From assembly GCA_021767325.1 (NCBI GenBank), contig JAASTM010000016.1, forward strand, positions 1-13,258: DNA of 13,258 bases, read 5' to 3'. Of the stretch, positions 5,871 to 13,154 are shown one piece after another (position 1 is the first letter of the stretch; every line of letters begins with the position of its first letter). Origin of the DNA: Spirochaetales bacterium (lineage in GTDB: Bacteria > Spirochaetota > Spirochaetia > DSM-16054 > Sediminispirochaetaceae). The position numbers and the translations under genes are program-made. The notes beneath the pieces were generated by a model. It was given only the letters and a program-made list of their open reading frames with translations. It was not told where the DNA came from and made no database searches.

Positions 5871-6770
5871 ATGAAAACTAAAAGCCGTTTGCCGTACATA
5901 TTTATTTTACCAGCGTTTATCGCCATGGTGTTTGTGCATTTGATCCCGATGTTGCTGGGAGTGCTCAGCAGCTTTTTCAAGCTGAACATTATGACCATCA
6001 ACAACTGGATCAGAGCTCCTTTTGTCGGGCTAAAAAATTACATCAGTGTATTCACTCCCGAAATCGGGTTTTTAGAAAACTTCCTCTCCTCGTTCAAGTA
6101 TACAATCGCATTCGTACTTATTGCACAACTCGTATGTTATGTGCTCGGGATGGGGGCGGCCCTGCTTCTGAATGCAAGCCACTACAGAGGAAAGAATATT
6201 GTCCGTGGAGTTTTATTGTTCCCCTTTATACTTCCGGGAGTGGTTGCTATTACCAACTGGCGGTATATGTTCAGTTTTGATACCGGTTTGATCAACACCT
6301 TCCTCAGCAACACTAAGCTTTTTGAGGTCCTACCGGTCTGGCTGGTGGGAAATAACGCCTTTTTTGCAATTTTGATTACTTTTATCTGGATTGCCTGGCC
6401 CTTCTGGTTCATCGTTTTGCTGGCCAGTCTGCAAACGATATCCAACGAATACTATGAGGCCGCCTCGATCGACGGCGCATCTTTGATACAGAAATTCAGG
6501 CATATTGTTCTGCCGATGACCGCTCCCGTAACCAGTATGGTCGTGCTGCTTACCTTTATGTGGTACTTCAGGGAGTTCAAGGTGCCCTTCGTTATGATGG
6601 GACTTTCGCCTTCCGAACCCGCCAATCTGTTAGCCCTGCATATTTATACCGAGTCTTTCCGGCTCTGGAATTTTTCCGAAGGTGCGGTAATGGCGATAGC
6701 ATTAAGTTTTATCCTGATGGTGCTGCTGGCGGTTCGGGTTCGAATTCTAAAAAAGAACAGGAGTGTGTAA
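5871..6770 (+). CDS. ABC sugar transporter permease, MalF/UgpA type
   Basis: An inner-membrane channel subunit of 299 residues, the usual size for the family without the MalF insertion. About six hydrophobic segments are visible, the first near 8-34. The cytoplasmic EAA loop that docks the ATPase lies at 193-215, where EYYEAASIDGASLIQKFRHI is followed by VLP; it carries the canonical EAAxxDGA core. It should pair with the next gene as a heterodimer and receive substrate from the upstream binding protein. The ribosome site is weak (AAGAGA, seven bases upstream of ATG 5871). With the hairpin just before it, this suggests lower expression than the receptor. Hydrophobicity and the EAA motif make the assignment secure; the substrate is not deducible. 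Confidence 0.92.
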   Translation: MKTKSRLPYIFILPAFIAMVFVHLIPMLLGVLSSFFKLNIMTINNWIRAPFVGLKNYISVFTPEIGFLENFLSSFKYTIAFVLIAQLVCYVLGMGAALLLNASHYRGKNIVRGVLLFPFILPGVVAITNWRYMFSFDTGLINTFLSNTKLFEVLPVWLVGNNAFFAILITFIWIAWPFWFIVLLASLQTISNEYYEAASIDGASLIQKFRHIVLPMTAPVTSMVVLLTFMWYFREFKVPFVMMGLSPSEPANLLALHIYTESFRLWNFSEGAVMAIALSFILMVLLAVRVRILKKNRSV

Positions 6771-6778
6771 CCAAGCCT

Positions 6779-7633
6779 ATGGCTATTAAGCGTTCACGAA
6801 AAATGAAAACGGTCATTGCACTGTTAACTCTGGTATATCTGGCCTGGATACTCATCCCAGCCGGCAATTTGGTACTCACTACCTTCAAACTGCCGCGGGA
6901 AGTAATGACAGGACCGTATTCCTTCTTTCCCACGAGCGGGTGGGTTACGCAGAATTATAAGGATATCTGGAGTGTAATTCCACTTGGAAAATACCTTTTC
7001 AATTCGTTGTTTGTTTCCGCGGTTACCATGTGTTTATCCGTAGTGTTATCGGTTCTGGCCGGTTACGGGATTAGCCGGTTTGCATTCAAGGGAAAAAACG
7101 GCTTTCAGGGCTTTGTACTGCTCACGCAGAGCTTCCCGGGGATCCTGTTCCTCCTACCCTATTTTCTGCTCTACATCCAGCTGGAGACGCTGACCGGACT
7201 GAAACTACGGGGGACCTATCTCTCACTGATTATTACCTACACCACATTTGCCCTGCCATTCTGCATGATGCTGATGAAAAGCTACTTCGAATCTATTCCA
7301 GTTGATATCGAAGAAGCGGCGATGATAGATGGCTGCTCAAAATTCGGTGCATTTCTCAGAGTTATATTACCGACCATCCGGCCTGCAATCGCTACTGTAG
7401 GAATTCTCGGTTTCCTGCAGGCCTGGAACGATGTACTGTTCGCTTCGGTTCTCACCAATGATGTAACCCGGACCGTGGCCGTTGGAATAACCGATTATGC
7501 CAGCCAGTTCGAGGTTCAGTGGAACTACGTGCTGACCGCCGGCGTTGTCGTCTCTCTTCCGGTAGTGTTTTTCTTCGTGCTGCTGCAAAAGAATATCATC
7601 CAGGGGCTGACGGCCGGGGCGGTAAAGGGGTAA
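6779..7633 (+). CDS. ABC sugar transporter permease, MalG/UgpE type
   Basis: The second channel subunit, 284 residues. The first helix is near 10-35, and the EAA loop spans 178-198, with EEAAMIDGCSKFGAFLRVIL; Ala-Asp-Gly-Ala becomes Ile-Asp-Gly-Cys here. The C-terminus (LLQKNIIQGLTAGAVKG) is typical of this subunit type. ATG 6779 is taken as the start; AGGAG at 6759-6763 is 15 bases upstream, a long but usable distance. An open frame upstream of this ATG only shadows the first permease. The gene begins eight bases after the first permease stops. No ATPase gene follows, so the complex probably uses a shared MsiK/UgpC-like ATPase encoded elsewhere, as is common in Gram-positives and spirochaetes. 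Confidence 0.92.
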   Translation: MAIKRSRKMKTVIALLTLVYLAWILIPAGNLVLTTFKLPREVMTGPYSFFPTSGWVTQNYKDIWSVIPLGKYLFNSLFVSAVTMCLSVVLSVLAGYGISRFAFKGKNGFQGFVLLTQSFPGILFLLPYFLLYIQLETLTGLKLRGTYLSLIITYTTFALPFCMMLMKSYFESIPVDIEEAAMIDGCSKFGAFLRVILPTIRPAIATVGILGFLQAWNDVLFASVLTNDVTRTVAVGITDYASQFEVQWNYVLTAGVVVSLPVVFFFVLLQKNIIQGLTAGAVKG

Positions 7634-7635
7634 AT

Positions 7636-8925
7636 ATGAAAATTGTGATAATTGGCGGCGGGAGTACCTATACGCCCGAGCTCTTTCAAGAGTTGTTGGA
7701 TTCCCACTCGCAGTTTCCAGTAAAAGAGCTGGTTCTATTCGATATCGATAGTGATCGACTGGAGAAAGTCGGCCGGTTTTGCCGGATTATGCTGGATAAG
7801 CACAGCTTGAATTTCACGCTTACTCTCTCAACTGATATCGAACAGGCGCTCGACAATGCGGATTTTGTCATTTTCCAGCTGCGGGTCGGCGGACAAGCTG
7901 CACGTCACCGCGATATCAAGCTCGGCTGTTACCTCGGTATTATCGGGCAGGAAACCACCGGTATCGGAGGCTTCGCGAAAGCTCTACGTACTATTCCGGT
8001 AGTCCTTGATTATTGCCGCAAAATAAAAGCGCATGCCAAACCCGGCTGCAAAGTGATCAACTTTACAAACCCGTCCGGAATCGTAACGCAGGCGATACGC
8101 GACTATACGGACTTGACAGTGATAGGGCTGTGCAATGTGCCCATCATTCTGCAGAAACAGTCCGCGGAACTTCTCCAAGCTCCATTCAGTGAACTCTATT
8201 TCGATTATGTCGGATTAAACCATCTCGGCTGGCTGCGGGGGGTGTACCACCGCGGTACAAATAGGATAGACGAACTTGTCGAGCGACTGGCCGATGACCC
8301 CGAACTTTTTCGGGCGGCCAATCACAGCGCGATCGATAGTTCGCTGGTCCGCAGCCTCGGCATGATCCCGTCCCCATATCTGCAGTACTTTTACTATACA
8401 GATCAGATGTATGAGAAGATTCGATCTGCCGAACAGACGCGAGCTCAAGTGGTGATGGAGTTGGATGAAAAGATTTTAGCGCATTTTTCAAATGATACTT
8501 CCGGGAAGTTGCCCGCGGATATGCAGGGACGGGGCGGCGAACTCTACTCCTATGCAGCGGTACAGGTAATGAGCGCGATTCATAATAACGTGCAGAGTGT
8601 GCAGATCGTCAACGTCCGTAATGGTTCTACTATTCCTTCGTTGGCACCTGAAGATATTATTGAGGTACCGGCAGTAATTCATCAAAAGGGTGCTTCACCG
8701 GTAGCAATTGGAGATGTCGAATCATCAATTCTGGGACTAATTCAAACTGTAAAGGCGTATGAGCGTTTGACAGTGAAGGCTGCCGTACACCGACAGTACG
8801 ACGATGCTTTGTTTGCCCTGTTCAACAATCCATTGGTAAAAGATCTGGCCCATGCAAAATTATGCCTCGATACTCTGATAGAAAGGGAGCATCTTGAGCT
8901 TTTAGAAGGACGCGCATATGCCTAA
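7636..8925 (+). CDS. GH4 family glycosidase, probable 6-phospho-beta-glucosidase
   Basis: A cytoplasmic glycosidase of 429 residues that should need NAD+ and Mn2+ and act by oxidation-elimination. The dinucleotide site VIIGGGSTYTPEL (4-16) opens the protein. FRVGG-like LRVGGQAARHRD (82-93), GQETTGIGGF (104-113) and NFTNPSG (142-148) follow. GLCNVP (164-169) holds the metal-binding Cys166, and LNHLGW (194-199) holds the second metal ligand His196. Among GH4 subgroups, C-N-V-P and GQETTG are the signature of 6-phospho-beta-glucosidases (LicH/CelF/BglT). Alpha-galactosidases and alpha-glucosidases instead carry Cys-His. The start at ATG 7636 has GGGG five bases upstream, two bases after the permease stop. 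It is odd that a phospho-glycosidase sits with an ABC importer and no kinase or PTS. Family assignment is secure, and subgroup good. Confidence 0.9.
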   Translation: MKIVIIGGGSTYTPELFQELLDSHSQFPVKELVLFDIDSDRLEKVGRFCRIMLDKHSLNFTLTLSTDIEQALDNADFVIFQLRVGGQAARHRDIKLGCYLGIIGQETTGIGGFAKALRTIPVVLDYCRKIKAHAKPGCKVINFTNPSGIVTQAIRDYTDLTVIGLCNVPIILQKQSAELLQAPFSELYFDYVGLNHLGWLRGVYHRGTNRIDELVERLADDPELFRAANHSAIDSSLVRSLGMIPSPYLQYFYYTDQMYEKIRSAEQTRAQVVMELDEKILAHFSNDTSGKLPADMQGRGGELYSYAAVQVMSAIHNNVQSVQIVNVRNGSTIPSLAPEDIIEVPAVIHQKGASPVAIGDVESSILGLIQTVKAYERLTVKAAVHRQYDDALFALFNNPLVKDLAHAKLCLDTLIEREHLELLEGRAYA

Positions 8926-10078
8926 CGACTGGAAGAGCTTTATACAGCAGCATCCCGGAATTCCCTATGAAAAGGGGCGAGAGAGTTCGCCTTTTCTTAG
9001 CAGAAGGATCATCCACGTTATTATTGACGGTATATCTAAACAGCTATTCGATCGTAACCGGTTCCCGGCGTTGCAGCAGCTCGCGCGGGATGGAGCCTCA
9101 TTTCAGAATTGCCGGACCATTTGGCCCTCCTTAACCGGACCGGCGCATACGGCCATGAACAGCGGTACGTTTCCCGTTGCAAACGGGGTTAAACTCAACA
9201 GCAGTTTCAACCGTGCAACCGGGCGTTTTGAGGGAGTGAATCCGTTGAAAGTGAGCCGGGCGGACAGCGTTGCAGAGATATTCGGGCGGAATGGTTTCAG
9301 TACGGCCGGTATATGCGGACAGATGAACCGTGGATTACAATATTTCATTTCAGAGGCGTATCTCGGACACGATGCGCGTGAGATTACGGGTGCTGCGCTA
9401 AACACTCTGCGGGATTATGCTCCGGATTATCTACAAGTAGTCTATTTTACTATCGATACGCTCGAGCACCGCTACGGTCCGGAGAGCTCCGCGGTGGAAG
9501 AGGCGTGCAGCTGGGTCGATTCAGAAATCAGCCGCCTGATAGATGCCGTGGAGAGTGCCGATACGACTTTCGTGATTTCGGCTGACCACGGACAGACCAA
9601 CTGTCAAACCCATGCTCTTGAACTTGACCGGTTGATCTCAGAACTTGATGCTCAAGTTGAATCGCACGGGCGCTTTGTGCTAATCAGAGACAGCGCACAG
9701 GGAGACTACAGTCGGCTGTATGCAGAATTGGAAGGGCTGGACTGTGTCGATAGGATTATCGCCTCTTCCGATCAATCGTCCTGTTTTAAGGATGCGCATG
9801 CGGTAGTGTTGAGGGAAGGATATTCTCATTATAGAGAGAATGATGTACATTATGAGTGGAACCATGGCGGGGTGAGTGAATCCGAAATGAAGGTTCCATT
9901 AATTATTCACGGTCCCGATATCGAGCCGGGCAGCTATGCCGGTGAAGCCAGTATCGTGGACATTGCCCCGACAATGTGTACTCTGTTCAATGTTGACGTT
10001 CCGGACTTTATGCAAGGCAGGGTTCTGGAAGAAGCATTGAGGTCGAGACCTAATGGTAGGGAGCGGCGTTTTAAGTAA
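8918..10078 (+). CDS. Alkaline-phosphatase superfamily enzyme, NPP/type I phosphodiesterase-like
   Basis: A 386-residue phospho-ester hydrolase of the PF01663 (nucleotide pyrophosphatase/phosphodiesterase) type. All expected active-site residues are visible: Asp37 in VIIDGIS; the nucleophile Thr73 in WPSLTGPAHT (69-78), matching the family pattern PTxTxPNH; Asp180 and His184 in IDTLEHRYGP; Asp223-His224 in SADHGQ; and His316 in NHGG. They would hold two Zn2+ ions. No signal peptide or membrane segment is seen, so unlike most relatives it should act in the cytoplasm. ATG 8918 overlaps the end of the GH4 gene by eight bases, with AAGGA seven bases upstream. Place and timing suggest that it works on the imported substrate or a product of it. 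It could be a phosphodiesterase or a phosphomonoesterase; residues alone do not decide. Confidence 0.85.
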   Translation: MPNDWKSFIQQHPGIPYEKGRESSPFLSRRIIHVIIDGISKQLFDRNRFPALQQLARDGASFQNCRTIWPSLTGPAHTAMNSGTFPVANGVKLNSSFNRATGRFEGVNPLKVSRADSVAEIFGRNGFSTAGICGQMNRGLQYFISEAYLGHDAREITGAALNTLRDYAPDYLQVVYFTIDTLEHRYGPESSAVEEACSWVDSEISRLIDAVESADTTFVISADHGQTNCQTHALELDRLISELDAQVESHGRFVLIRDSAQGDYSRLYAELEGLDCVDRIIASSDQSSCFKDAHAVVLREGYSHYRENDVHYEWNHGGVSESEMKVPLIIHGPDIEPGSYAGEASIVDIAPTMCTLFNVDVPDFMQGRVLEEALRSRPNGRERRFK

Positions 10079-11076
10079 TGAAAGTAACGATCAAGGATAT
10101 CGCCAAGCGTACCGGATACTCCATCAACACTGTCTCCCGTGCTCTCAAAGGTAAGCCGGATGTGAAGGAAGCTACCAAACAGACTATCCTGGCAGCGGCA
10201 CATGAGATGGGGTATGTTGCCAATGCCTTGGCCGGATCTTTGCGCTCTAGCCGGAGAAATGTCATCGGAGTACTGCTTTCGGCCGATTCGGCTAATCCTG
10301 TGTTTGCCGAAATGATACAGGGAATAGAAAATTATGCCAGATCTCGCGGTTTTAGTATAATCCTGATCAATACGGAGCAGGATGTGGAGAAACAAAAAAC
10401 CGGCACTGAGGTCTTGCTTTCGCAACAGGTGGATGGGCTGATTATAATGCCGGTTGCCGATCCTTCGATCACCGAAGAACAGTATCTTCAGCTTCCATGT
10501 CCGTTTGTGTTTTTGGGTAGAAATTTGGGCGGTCTGTCCTCCCACTCGGTAATGTTTGACGATATTGATGGAGCGGCTGCCGCAACCTCGTTTTTTCTGA
10601 ATAGAAATCTTACTAAAATTCTCTTTCTTGAAGGGCCGGCGGGGTTCTGCAGCTCAATCGACCGGAAACAGGGGTATTTTAACGCCTATCGTCAGCACGG
10701 CTTAGAGGCGGATGAGCGTTATTGCTTTACGACCGACGGGCATATGCAGGGCGGCTATGATGCGGTAGTAAAAGCTGTGGAGCAGTCGGTTGAGTTCGAG
10801 TCGATTTTTGCCTATAACGATCTAGTCGGGTACGGAGCGCTGCGGGCTTTAAAGGACTTGAAGATCGCCGTTCCGGAACAGGTCCAGATAATCGGATATG
10901 ACAACCTCGAGATTTCCCGCTTCTTTTCGCCACGTCTGACGAGTATGGAGACGCCGCGCATAGATATCGGCAGAATTGCAGCCGAAGAGTTGATAAACCA
11001 TATTCAGGATGAGAACTACCCGTATAAAAATATTTCCTTACAGGCGACCTTAGTGCCGGGTGAAACTGTGTTATGA
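10078..11076 (+). CDS. LacI/GalR-family transcriptional repressor
   Basis: A 332-residue regulator. The N-terminal helix-turn-helix is TIKDIAKRTGYSINTVSRAL (4-23), with the recognition helix at about 15-23. The hinge helix NALAGSLRSSR (49-59) has the minor-groove leucine at 55. A periplasmic-binding-protein-like sensor domain follows (about 62-332), opening NVIGVLLSADSANPVFAEM and including an IIGYDNLEISRFFSPRLTS segment typical of sugar-responsive members. Its start shares bases with the phosphodiesterase stop (TAATG), so it is translationally coupled. Because it is the last gene of the operon and a LacI-type palindrome overlaps the operon promoter, it should repress its own operon until the imported sugar or a breakdown product releases it. 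The effector is unknown. Its 3' end overlaps the opposing gene by six bases. Confidence 0.93.
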   Translation: MKVTIKDIAKRTGYSINTVSRALKGKPDVKEATKQTILAAAHEMGYVANALAGSLRSSRRNVIGVLLSADSANPVFAEMIQGIENYARSRGFSIILINTEQDVEKQKTGTEVLLSQQVDGLIIMPVADPSITEEQYLQLPCPFVFLGRNLGGLSSHSVMFDDIDGAAAATSFFLNRNLTKILFLEGPAGFCSSIDRKQGYFNAYRQHGLEADERYCFTTDGHMQGGYDAVVKAVEQSVEFESIFAYNDLVGYGALRALKDLKIAVPEQVQIIGYDNLEISRFFSPRLTSMETPRIDIGRIAAEELINHIQDENYPYKNISLQATLVPGETVL

Positions 11077-11871
11077 CCCAAACTTACCGTAACGCTGGCG
11101 GTCAGTGAAATAGAGTATTACAGCCCGGTTGCCGCTACTGTACGGGTAATACAACTCGTAGCTGCCGTCGGAGGCGCTGAATAAATGCCGGGCTTCGTTG
11201 TCTTCAAACACCGATTTGATGTATTCCTGCTCTTCCGGAGAACAGGCATAGATGTAATCCAGTTTTGACAGATCATCAGTGCTGTCGCGATGCACATGAC
11301 TCGTAAACCTGAGAAATACGTCCTTTCCATGAAAGGAATCTTTGATTATTACGCTAATGGATGGAAAGCTTTCAGCCTGGTGTGCAATCAGCTGCAAGCC
11401 TTCGGCGGTTGCTTGAAGGTACTGCGCATCAAACGAATAATCGAGAAATCTTGCGGCTATCTCCCGGTTTTCTTGGATGGAATACTCGGCGGCTTCTATC
11501 AGCCGTTTTTCTCTCACCTGGGTAGTCCGGTAGTCTCCAAAAAACAGGATACCGAAGATGAGCGGAAAAGAGAGCAGGATAAGAATAACCGCCTTCCGGC
11601 GTATACGCGCGGGGGGAGTCGAGCGGCCCGCTGCCTTCAATGATTCGGCAATGCTCGTCAAGTTGAACATGATGTTTACTATGACTGCTCCGACTAAGAG
11701 GGCAAGGATGCCGAGTACTGAAAGATAGAACGATTCGGTGATATTCTCCTGAAATACTTTCAGGCTGAACACTGTTATGGAGATAAAAATAAACACCCAG
11801 TACACCAGCAGTATGATCGCGGCCAGTGCAATCCGGTTGGTCCATTTGATAATTATTGTGGTATTCATCAT
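11071..11871 (-). CDS. Membrane protein with three N-terminal helices and an extracytoplasmic domain
   Basis: I do not recognise a family. The protein has 266 residues (265 if the second ATG, at 11868, is used; GAGGAG is three or six bases upstream). Hydrophobic segments lie at about 12-37, 48-69 and 93-112. The loop between the second and third is rich in Arg/Lys (KAAGRSTPPARIRRK), so by the positive-inside rule it is cytoplasmic. This puts the 150-residue C-terminal part outside the membrane. That part begins with a helical stretch (115-165) and then looks beta-rich, with FPSISVIIKDSF (169-180) and a Tyr-rich ELYYPYSS segment (239-246). A sensory or structural role is possible. It is the last gene of the minus-strand cluster, 36 bases after the methyltransferase, and ends inside the opposing repressor gene. 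Confidence 0.7.
   Translation of the reverse strand: MMNTTIIIKWTNRIALAAIILLVYWVFIFISITVFSLKVFQENITESFYLSVLGILALLVGAVIVNIMFNLTSIAESLKAAGRSTPPARIRRKAVILILLSFPLIFGILFFGDYRTTQVREKRLIEAAEYSIQENREIAARFLDYSFDAQYLQATAEGLQLIAHQAESFPSISVIIKDSFHGKDVFLRFTSHVHRDSTDDLSKLDYIYACSPEEQEYIKSVFEDNEARHLFSASDGSYELYYPYSSGNRAVILYFTDRQRYGKFGS
11083..11095. promoter_or_regulatory. Possible degenerate operator half-match
   Basis: CTTACCGTAACGC resembles the core of the upstream operator (GTTACCGGTAACG), but one central G is missing, which breaks the symmetry. It lies just past the repressor gene, inside the 3' end of the opposing coding sequence, with no promoter nearby. It may be chance. Confidence 0.15.
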
Positions 11872-11907
11872 CGTCTCCTCAAGGCCGTGCTCAGGACCGC
11901 TGTCGTT

Positions 11908-12666
11908 TCAACTCGCAGCTACCTTCTTAGCTACATAAAACCCGTAACTGAAGTAGTCTTTGAAGCGCTGGTACTTCTCGATTTCATCACGGTCAGCCGC
12001 GACCTGCGCTTTGGCCATCTCGGAATGGTTATGCTTCATGAGGAAGGCTTCGAAGCGGGCCTCCATTGGACGGTAGTAGTTCTCAATCCAGCTCGCCGGC
12101 GGCAGAATGAAATATCCCACTGGAGAAAAACCGTGCTCCTCCAGTACCTTCATTTTACCGGCGGCAGTGTCGATCTCCGGGTACTCGCTGCTCCAATGGG
12201 CTTCGATTTCCGCAGGCCGGCTGTTCGTAAGCCAGGTGATTTCGCTGACTGCAAGGTAGCCGCCGGGCTTTAAGAAGTTTTTCCACTGCTTGACCCCCGC
12301 CGCAAAACCCATGTTGTAGATGGCACCTTCCGACCATATGATGTCGAACTCCTCTGTGCCGAAGGAGAGGTCGTCCATCGATTTCTCGAGGGTGCTGATT
12401 TTATCCTGCACCCCAAAATCTTGCGCCCGGCGCTTCAGTTGATCCAAGAATTCCGGAAACAGATCGACGGCGGTGATGTGCCCGGCAATCTGCTGGGCAA
12501 GGGTAATCGTCTGAGCCCCGGTCCCGCAGCCGATGTCGGCCACTTTGAGCGGTTTTTCACTGGGCAGGTCTATAAAACTCAAGGCTTTCAGGGTGTCGGC
12601 GGTACTGCCGGGCCCCTGGCGGTCTGCATCCTTATGAAAATCGATCAGTAGTTCCAATTCTGTCAT
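11908..12666 (-). CDS. Class I SAM-dependent methyltransferase
   Basis: A 252-residue cytoplasmic methyltransferase. Motif I VADIGCGTG (42-50) forms the SAM-binding glycine loop, and the acidic residue after the second strand is Asp68 in ITAVDLF. An EEFDIIWSEGAIYNMGF segment (motif IV region, about 105-121) and LKPGGYLAVSEITW (132-145) complete the Rossmann core. The C-terminal 100 residues, with GFSPVGYFILPP and two aromatic-rich helices, probably form the acceptor-binding part. The family is broad (Methyltransf_11/25-like), and the methyl acceptor cannot be told. ATG 12666 has a strong GGAGG about five bases ahead and overlaps the stop of the acetyltransferase gene as ATGA. Confidence 0.88.
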   Translation of the reverse strand: MTELELLIDFHKDADRQGPGSTADTLKALSFIDLPSEKPLKVADIGCGTGAQTITLAQQIAGHITAVDLFPEFLDQLKRRAQDFGVQDKISTLEKSMDDLSFGTEEFDIIWSEGAIYNMGFAAGVKQWKNFLKPGGYLAVSEITWLTNSRPAEIEAHWSSEYPEIDTAAGKMKVLEEHGFSPVGYFILPPASWIENYYRPMEARFEAFLMKHNHSEMAKAQVAADRDEIEKYQRFKDYFSYGFYVAKKVAAS

Positions 12667-13154
12667 CTATCCCTCCGCATAATCACAGCACCATCGGCCT
12701 CACTCCACACATAGAATCCGAACTTCTCGTAGAGCCGCATAGCCGGATTGGCCGATTGAACGCTCAAAGAGATTGAGTGAACCTGCTGCCTGGTTCTCTT
12801 CAATAGCTCTTCCAAAAGCACCGAACCGATCCCTCTGCCGCGCTGGGCCTCATCAACTGCAATACCTATCTCGGGAATATCATCGCTGATATAGCCATAG
12901 CCTTTGTTATCCGACCGGAAGTACCGGAGCCACACGGCACCGAGCTGATTGTCATGTGCATCGAGGGCAATGAGGGCATAATCACTGGGCCGGCCCCAGT
13001 GTTCCACATATTTAGAGATTTCGGGAAGGAGAACAATATCCCGATCGGGTTGCGGTGAGCCCGGCGGCTGATAGATTGATTGATACAGCATCTCATACAG
13101 GAACTCTTGATCCTCTTTTCCAGCCACTTTGATGCGAATATCGCTGCTGTGCAT
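12663..13154 (-). CDS. GNAT family N-acetyltransferase
   Basis: A 163-residue acetyl-CoA-dependent acetyltransferase. The signature is visible in order: the IGIAVDEAQRGRGIGSVLLEELL region (96-118), with the Q/RxxGxG/A pyrophosphate-binding loop at QRGRGIGS (104-111); then ISLSVQSANPAMRLYEKFGF (128-147), the usual beta-strand and NxxAxxLYxKxGF helix. The first 60 residues are more divergent and probably shape the acceptor site. ATG 13154 shares bases with the stop of the preceding gene (TAATG), and the 3' end overlaps the methyltransferase start by four bases. No good ribosome site precedes it, consistent with translational coupling. The acceptor may be a small amine or a protein N-terminus and cannot be chosen from the sequence. 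Confidence 0.88.
   Translation of the reverse strand: MHSSDIRIKVAGKEDQEFLYEMLYQSIYQPPGSPQPDRDIVLLPEISKYVEHWGRPSDYALIALDAHDNQLGAVWLRYFRSDNKGYGYISDDIPEIGIAVDEAQRGRGIGSVLLEELLKRTRQQVHSISLSVQSANPAMRLYEKFGFYVWSEADGAVIMRRDR

Noticed and set aside
6560..6778. N-terminal extension of the second permease
   Set aside because: It is a shadow frame over the first permease without membrane-protein character. The homology begins at ATG 6779.
7519..7635. N-terminal extension of the GH4 enzyme
   Set aside because: The family begins at the dinucleotide-binding strand directly after ATG 7636, which has its own ribosome site. The extension overlaps the permease in another frame.
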